From positions 1-64,000 of the forward strand of contig CAMWKH010000012.1 of the NCBI GenBank assembly GCA_947174805.1: 64,000 nt of DNA, written 5' to 3'. Each line of letters begins with the position of its first letter. The stretch's first letter is position 1. Shown here piece after piece: positions 60,617 through 64,000 of this stretch. The position numbers and the translations under genes are program-made. The notes under the pieces were generated by a model. It ran no database searches, was not told where the DNA came from, and saw nothing but the letters and a program-made list of their open reading frames with translations. This DNA is from an uncultured Roseburia sp. GTDB lineage: Bacteria; Bacillota; Clostridia; Lachnospirales; Lachnospiraceae.

Positions 60617-61642
60617 TCATGAGGATTCCCACATTTCAGTACTCTCCCCCTGCAAAAGCACCGGAAGGGTAGTGTAGCTTTGAACCTGCAGGGAAGGATT
60701 TTCCAATTTGCGCAGCATTACCTGTCCTGCCTGTACCCCCATATCGTACATATTTATATCAATAATCGTAGGCTTAGGCTCAATCACGCCGGAGTAGGGA
60801 TAGGTGTCAAAAGTAAGGAAGGCAATATCTTTTGGGACAGATTTCCCCGTTTTTTCAATGCCTTTTGAAACCCCCAGGGCAATTTGGCTGTTTTCACAGA
60901 CAATGGCTCTGGGGGGATTTTTTTTGGATAGCAGCGTTAAGGCAGCGGCGGCAGCCTCCCCCACAGAGGAATCCGTATGTATCACATGGGATTGGGGCAC
61001 ACGATAGCCGTATTTTCCCATAAGTCCTAAAAACCCACGTTCCCTCTGGACAGAGATAAGGTCAGACTTTCTGCCTCCCACAAATGCAACATTCGTATAA
61101 TTGCAGGATATCATATGCTCTGCGGCAAATTCTCCGGCAAGGGCATGGTTTGTGTCAATCCAGCAGAGCCGGCTGGAAAAATTGGGGTGTCCGATAATAA
61201 TATGGGGAAATTGGCGTTTTACAAGATAATTACCCACAGATTCATTGATGGCGGAGCCGTGTACCACAATGCCGTCGGCTGATTTCTGGGAGATAATTTT
61301 TTCTGCCGTTTCTCCGGGATAAGTTTCCCTGGAGGAGTCAATTAACATAAGTGAATAATTTTCTTTCTCAAGTTCATTATGTACACCGCACATGATGTCA
61401 AACATGTGGGGATTTTTATATGCTTCATTCCGGGTGATGGCAGTTAAAAAGGCAATATTTTTGGTTGACTGTCTGGCAAAGCTAACCGCCCTGGCGTTTG
61501 GGGTGTAGTCCAGTTTCCGGATTGCCTCATGAACCTTCTCTGCCGTTGCCGGGGAGATAGTTGACCAGTTGTTTAAAACTTTAGAGACAGTGGAGGGGGA
61601 AACCCCTGCAAGTCTTGCCACATCATTGATTGTAACTGCCAT
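60617..61642 (-). CDS. LacI-family transcriptional repressor
   Basis: This 341-aa regulator has the LacI headpiece (TINDVARLAGVSPSTVSKVL, hinge TPNARAVSFA-type) and a periplasmic-binding-protein-like ligand domain (SADGIVVHGSAINESV; AAEHMISCNYTNVAFVGG; AFLTFDTYPYSG). AAGGAGG precedes the start. Its promoter contains an operator-like sequence, suggesting autoregulation. It is divergent from the sugar ABC operon with a palindromic operator and very probably controls it. Confidence 0.93.
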   Translation of the reverse strand: MAVTINDVARLAGVSPSTVSKVLNNWSTISPATAEKVHEAIRKLDYTPNARAVSFARQSTKNIAFLTAITRNEAYKNPHMFDIMCGVHNELEKENYSLMLIDSSRETYPGETAEKIISQKSADGIVVHGSAINESVGNYLVKRQFPHIIIGHPNFSSRLCWIDTNHALAGEFAAEHMISCNYTNVAFVGGRKSDLISVQRERGFLGLMGKYGYRVPQSHVIHTDSSVGEAAAAALTLLSKKNPPRAIVCENSQIALGVSKGIEKTGKSVPKDIAFLTFDTYPYSGVIEPKPTIIDINMYDMGVQAGQVMLRKLENPSLQVQSYTTLPVLLQGESTEMWESS

Positions 61643-61677
61643 AAGATCCTCCTTAAAAAGTAACTGAATATAGAATT

Positions 61678-61706
61678 ATAGTATAGCGCTTTCCTAACAA
61701 AGTCAA
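61678..61706 (-). promoter_or_regulatory. LacI-gene promoter with an operator-like spacer
   Basis: On the minus strand TTGACT (61706-61701), 17-nt spacer, TACTAT (61683-61678). The spacer holds AGGAAAGCGCTATA, a degenerate form of the operator at 61790-61803. Confidence 0.75.
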
Positions 61707-61789
61707 GTATACTTATGGGACTTTCATTGACTTTATAGGAAAAAATGTGGAAAATAAGATTAGAAGTTGACGTTAAACTTGAAATATAT

Positions 61790-61803
61790 GGAAAACGTTT
61801 TCC
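61790..61803. promoter_or_regulatory. LacI-type operator
   Basis: GGAAAACGTTTTCC is a perfect 14-bp palindrome with a central CG, as in LacI/CcpA-family sites. It lies 24 nt before the solute-binding protein start, where a bound repressor would block transcription. Confidence 0.8.
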
Positions 61804-61827
61804 TAAATTTGGAATGGAGGAAAAAAG

Positions 61828-63105
61828 ATGAAGAAAATCGTAAGCAGCATATTATGTGGATGTATGGCAGCAGGCTTGGCAGCAGGGTGCGGGGAAGCAC
61901 CGGGAGAGCAGCAGAGGGCTTCTTTGGATGAAGGCGCTGTTTCAGAAACAGAAAAAGGGCAGGAGTCAGAGGGAATCCATCTTAAAATCTGGCATGACGG
62001 GGATGAGGCTATCATGAGCACCATGGAAAAGGATGTAAATGAAATGTTAGAGGAGGAAGGCATTCGTGTTTCTTTTGAGAAAAAGACTGCGCTGACAGAC
62101 CAGCTTAAACTTTACGGAACCGATGAGGTAAATGGTCCGGATATGTATTTTTATGCCCATGATTCTTTGGGAATGCTGGCTGAGATGGGGATTTTGGCAC
62201 CTATTTCAGATGTTTCGGATACCGCTGCATTGAATGGGGAATTAAATAAAATGACTTTGGAGGCCGTGGAGTACAAAGATACACAGTATATGGTTCCTGT
62301 TTATTTTGAGACATTGCTGTTTCTCTATAATAAGGGCTTATGGGAGGGGGAAGTGCCTGATTCCACAGACGAGCTCTATGCTTATATGGAAGCCCATACG
62401 GATACAGATGCGGGAACCTATGGCGTGGTAAACCAGCATTCCACAGCCTACAATGTAGCACCTTTTATCAATGGGTTCGGGGGATTTATTATGGATAAGG
62501 AAGGAAATCCCGGGCTTAACCAGGCGCAGACCATTGAGGCTGTTACTTATAATCAGAAATTTGCAGCCCTCCAGGCAGACGGGGATTACAATACGGTGAC
62601 TACCCTGTTTAATGAGGGAAAAGCTGCGGCGATTATAGGAGGGCCCTGGTTAGTGTCAGGTATTAAGGATGCAGGCATCGATTTAGGGATAAAATCCCTC
62701 TCAGATTTTACCCTGCCAAACGGCAAGGCGCTGGCCCCATTTTCCGGCGTGCAGGGAGTGGGTGTTTTAAAACAAAGTGCAGAGTCTAAAGGAGATGCAG
62801 TGGAAAAAGTATTAAAGGCCCTGGCTTCCGAAAAAGTAGGTGTAGATTTGGTTGTAAACAATAACTGTGCCTCAGCAAACGAAAAAGTTTATGAAAATAG
62901 CGATGTTGCCGCCAATGAAATGGTTCTCAATATAAAAAAGACGGCGGATACGGCAAGGCCAATGCCAAATATTCCTCAGATGAGTGTGATGTGGGGGCCG
63001 GCGGAAGCATTTTTAGCGGCGGTAAATAAGTCCAATGCGGATATATCTGCGGCGGCAGAGGAATTCCAGCAGGAGGCAGTTACAGCAATTTCTGATATCC
63101 AGTAG
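61828..63105 (+). CDS. Maltose-type ABC transporter solute-binding lipoprotein
   Basis: This 425-aa extracellular binding protein has a lipobox (signal ending GLAAGC, Cys21) and a family 1 solute-binding fold: LKIWHDGDEAIMSTMEKDVNEML, the VPVYFETLLFLYNKGL hinge-type segment, GGPWLVSGIKDAGIDLGI, and a C-terminal WGPAEAFLAAVNKS. The overall pattern resembles maltose/maltodextrin or cyclodextrin binders. The operator at 61790-61803 and the divergent LacI gene suggest sugar-inducible expression. It precedes the permease by 21 nt. Confidence 0.92.
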   Translation: MKKIVSSILCGCMAAGLAAGCGEAPGEQQRASLDEGAVSETEKGQESEGIHLKIWHDGDEAIMSTMEKDVNEMLEEEGIRVSFEKKTALTDQLKLYGTDEVNGPDMYFYAHDSLGMLAEMGILAPISDVSDTAALNGELNKMTLEAVEYKDTQYMVPVYFETLLFLYNKGLWEGEVPDSTDELYAYMEAHTDTDAGTYGVVNQHSTAYNVAPFINGFGGFIMDKEGNPGLNQAQTIEAVTYNQKFAALQADGDYNTVTTLFNEGKAAAIIGGPWLVSGIKDAGIDLGIKSLSDFTLPNGKALAPFSGVQGVGVLKQSAESKGDAVEKVLKALASEKVGVDLVVNNNCASANEKVYENSDVAANEMVLNIKKTADTARPMPNIPQMSVMWGPAEAFLAAVNKSNADISAAAEEFQQEAVTAISDIQ

Positions 63106-63126
63106 CAAGAAACGAAGGAGCAAAAC

Positions 63127-64000
63127 ATGAAAAACAGGAAAAATGCCATTCCATGGCTGTATTCATTGCCGGCATTTCTTTTGATAGGAATTGTAATTGT
63201 ATTTCCAATTATCTATACGGCATATATTTCTTTGACAAATATGAACCTGTACCATTGGAATGATTTTCATCTGATTGGCCTGGGAAACTATAAACGGGCA
63301 CTTTTAAAGGCGGATTCAGGATTTCTCTCGGCAGTGGGTGTGACCCTTGTGTGGACGGCTGTAAATATGGGGGTGCAGATGGTTGTCGCCTACTTTATTG
63401 CCCTTGGCCTTAACGCAGAGGGGTTAAAATTAAACCGGGTGTATAAAACACTTTTAATGTTTCCCTGGGCTATGCCGGCATATGTTTCCATATTACTGTG
63501 GAAAGTCTGTATGTTTAACACGGAATTCGGGCTTTTAAATAAGGTGGTTACAGCTCTTGGAGGCGTGAAGCTCAACTATCTGTCAGAGAATGTACCTGCA
63601 TTTTTAGCATGTACAGTATTAAATCTCTGGATGGCTCTTCCTTTTATGATTATGATGATTGACGGGGCATTGCAGAGCGTGGACATAAGCCTGTATGAAA
63701 GTGCAATGATGGAAGGGGCCGGTTTTTGGCAGAAAACATTTCATATCACCCTGCCCTGTATCCGTCCGATTATAGCTCCTTCCGCTATTATGACTGTTTT
63801 TACCACATTTAAGCAGTTCGATATTATCTATCTATTGACAAAACAGAAAGGCTCCTTAACCGGAGCCACCCTGCAGACAATTATAACATATGCCCATGAA
63901 AATGCATTTGTTTCCAATAATTACGGACTGTCATCAGCGGTGTCGATTTTAATCTTTGGAATTATAATTCTGTTTTCCGTATTTACAAACCGGGGGCTTA
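63127..64000 (+). CDS. Sugar ABC transporter permease (MalF-like), partial
   Basis: The gene runs off the window end; 291 codons are visible. The N-terminus has a membrane helix (LYSLPAFLLIGIVIVFPIIY) and NMNLYHWNDFHLIGLGNYKRAL, typical of MalF-type permeases. Several further helices follow, and the EAA loop (YESAMMEGAGFWQKTFHITLP) that contacts the ATPase. AAGGAGC precedes ATG 63127. A MalG-like gene should follow outside the window. Confidence 0.9.
   Translation, partial: MKNRKNAIPWLYSLPAFLLIGIVIVFPIIYTAYISLTNMNLYHWNDFHLIGLGNYKRALLKADSGFLSAVGVTLVWTAVNMGVQMVVAYFIALGLNAEGLKLNRVYKTLLMFPWAMPAYVSILLWKVCMFNTEFGLLNKVVTALGGVKLNYLSENVPAFLACTVLNLWMALPFMIMMIDGALQSVDISLYESAMMEGAGFWQKTFHITLPCIRPIIAPSAIMTVFTTFKQFDIIYLLTKQKGSLTGATLQTIITYAHENAFVSNNYGLSSAVSILIFGIIILFSVFTNRGL

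Noticed and set aside
1-64000. CRISPR arrays, prophage genes, rRNA genes, riboswitches
   Set aside because: No regular spacer repeats, phage structural or integrase genes, rRNA sequence or known riboswitch cores were found on reading through.

Overview
The window looks like chromosomal DNA of an anaerobic, spore-forming Clostridia species, most probably Lachnospiraceae. The basis is the low-to-mid GC, AT-rich intergenic regions, strong AAGGAGG ribosome binding sites and several TTG starts. It carries class III (anaerobic) ribonucleotide reductase, a 2[4Fe-4S] ferredoxin, sporulation genes (spmA, spmB, cwlD-like) and typical Firmicutes gene orders (rpsF-ssb-rpsR; gdpP-rplI-dnaB; yaaR-holB-ricT-trmN6-rsmI). 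No species call is possible from the sequence alone.

Layout. 1-4.6 kb: tRNA-Arg, then an apparent operon of an HPt phosphotransfer protein, a 769-aa cyclic-nucleotide-binding-fold protein and a membrane-anchored acidic repeat protein ending in FliM-like DEIxxLL peptides. 4.6-5.2 kb: decayed IS1182-type element. 5.2-6.8 kb: a visibly GC-richer GH43 glycosidase gene. 6.9-11.5 kb: peptidase T, tRNA-Lys, a HAD phosphatase, trmB and a DacF-type carboxypeptidase. 11.6-13.9 kb: a distant ArgR-like protein divergent from an AbiE-type toxin-antitoxin pair. 13.9-20 kb: housekeeping operon (decarboxylase, guanylate kinase-like, yaaR, holB, ricT, trmN6, rsmI). 20-23.4 kb: AraC regulator divergent from aldo/keto reductase and galactokinase. 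23.4-33 kb: DUF885 lipoprotein, spmA, a second AraC regulator, a duplicated FliD-C-like protein with a sigma-D-like promoter, CPBP protease, DUF255 protein, spmB, PAP2 phosphatase. 33-38.7 kb: S1-domain protein, GNAT, initiator tRNA, MATE, sirtuin, DUF951, rpsF-ssb-rpsR. 38.8-45.7 kb: nrdD, gdpP, rplI, dnaB, a MerR-like gene. 45.7-47.4 kb: ferredoxin, DUF1858, mecA. 47.5-49.8 kb: a Ser/Thr kinase-like protein fused to a lysine-less P-loop domain, a second lysine-less P-loop protein in an overlapping frame, and a small acidic protein. 50-60.6 kb: GH18 protein, NatAB-like exporter, diguanylate cyclase, GHKL/LytTR two-component pair, two unknown genes, CwlD-like amidase. 60.6-64 kb: LacI regulator and the start of a maltose-type ABC uptake operon that runs off the window.

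The most unusual regions are: (i) the kinase/degenerate P-loop locus, with a probable ATT start, His in place of the catalytic-loop Asn and a 137-160 nt out-of-frame overlap; (ii) the HPt/cNMP/FliM-peptide operon; (iii) the duplicated FliD-C-like protein preceded by a sigma-D-like promoter although no flagellar gene is present. All functional links proposed between genes are inference from sequence and context.
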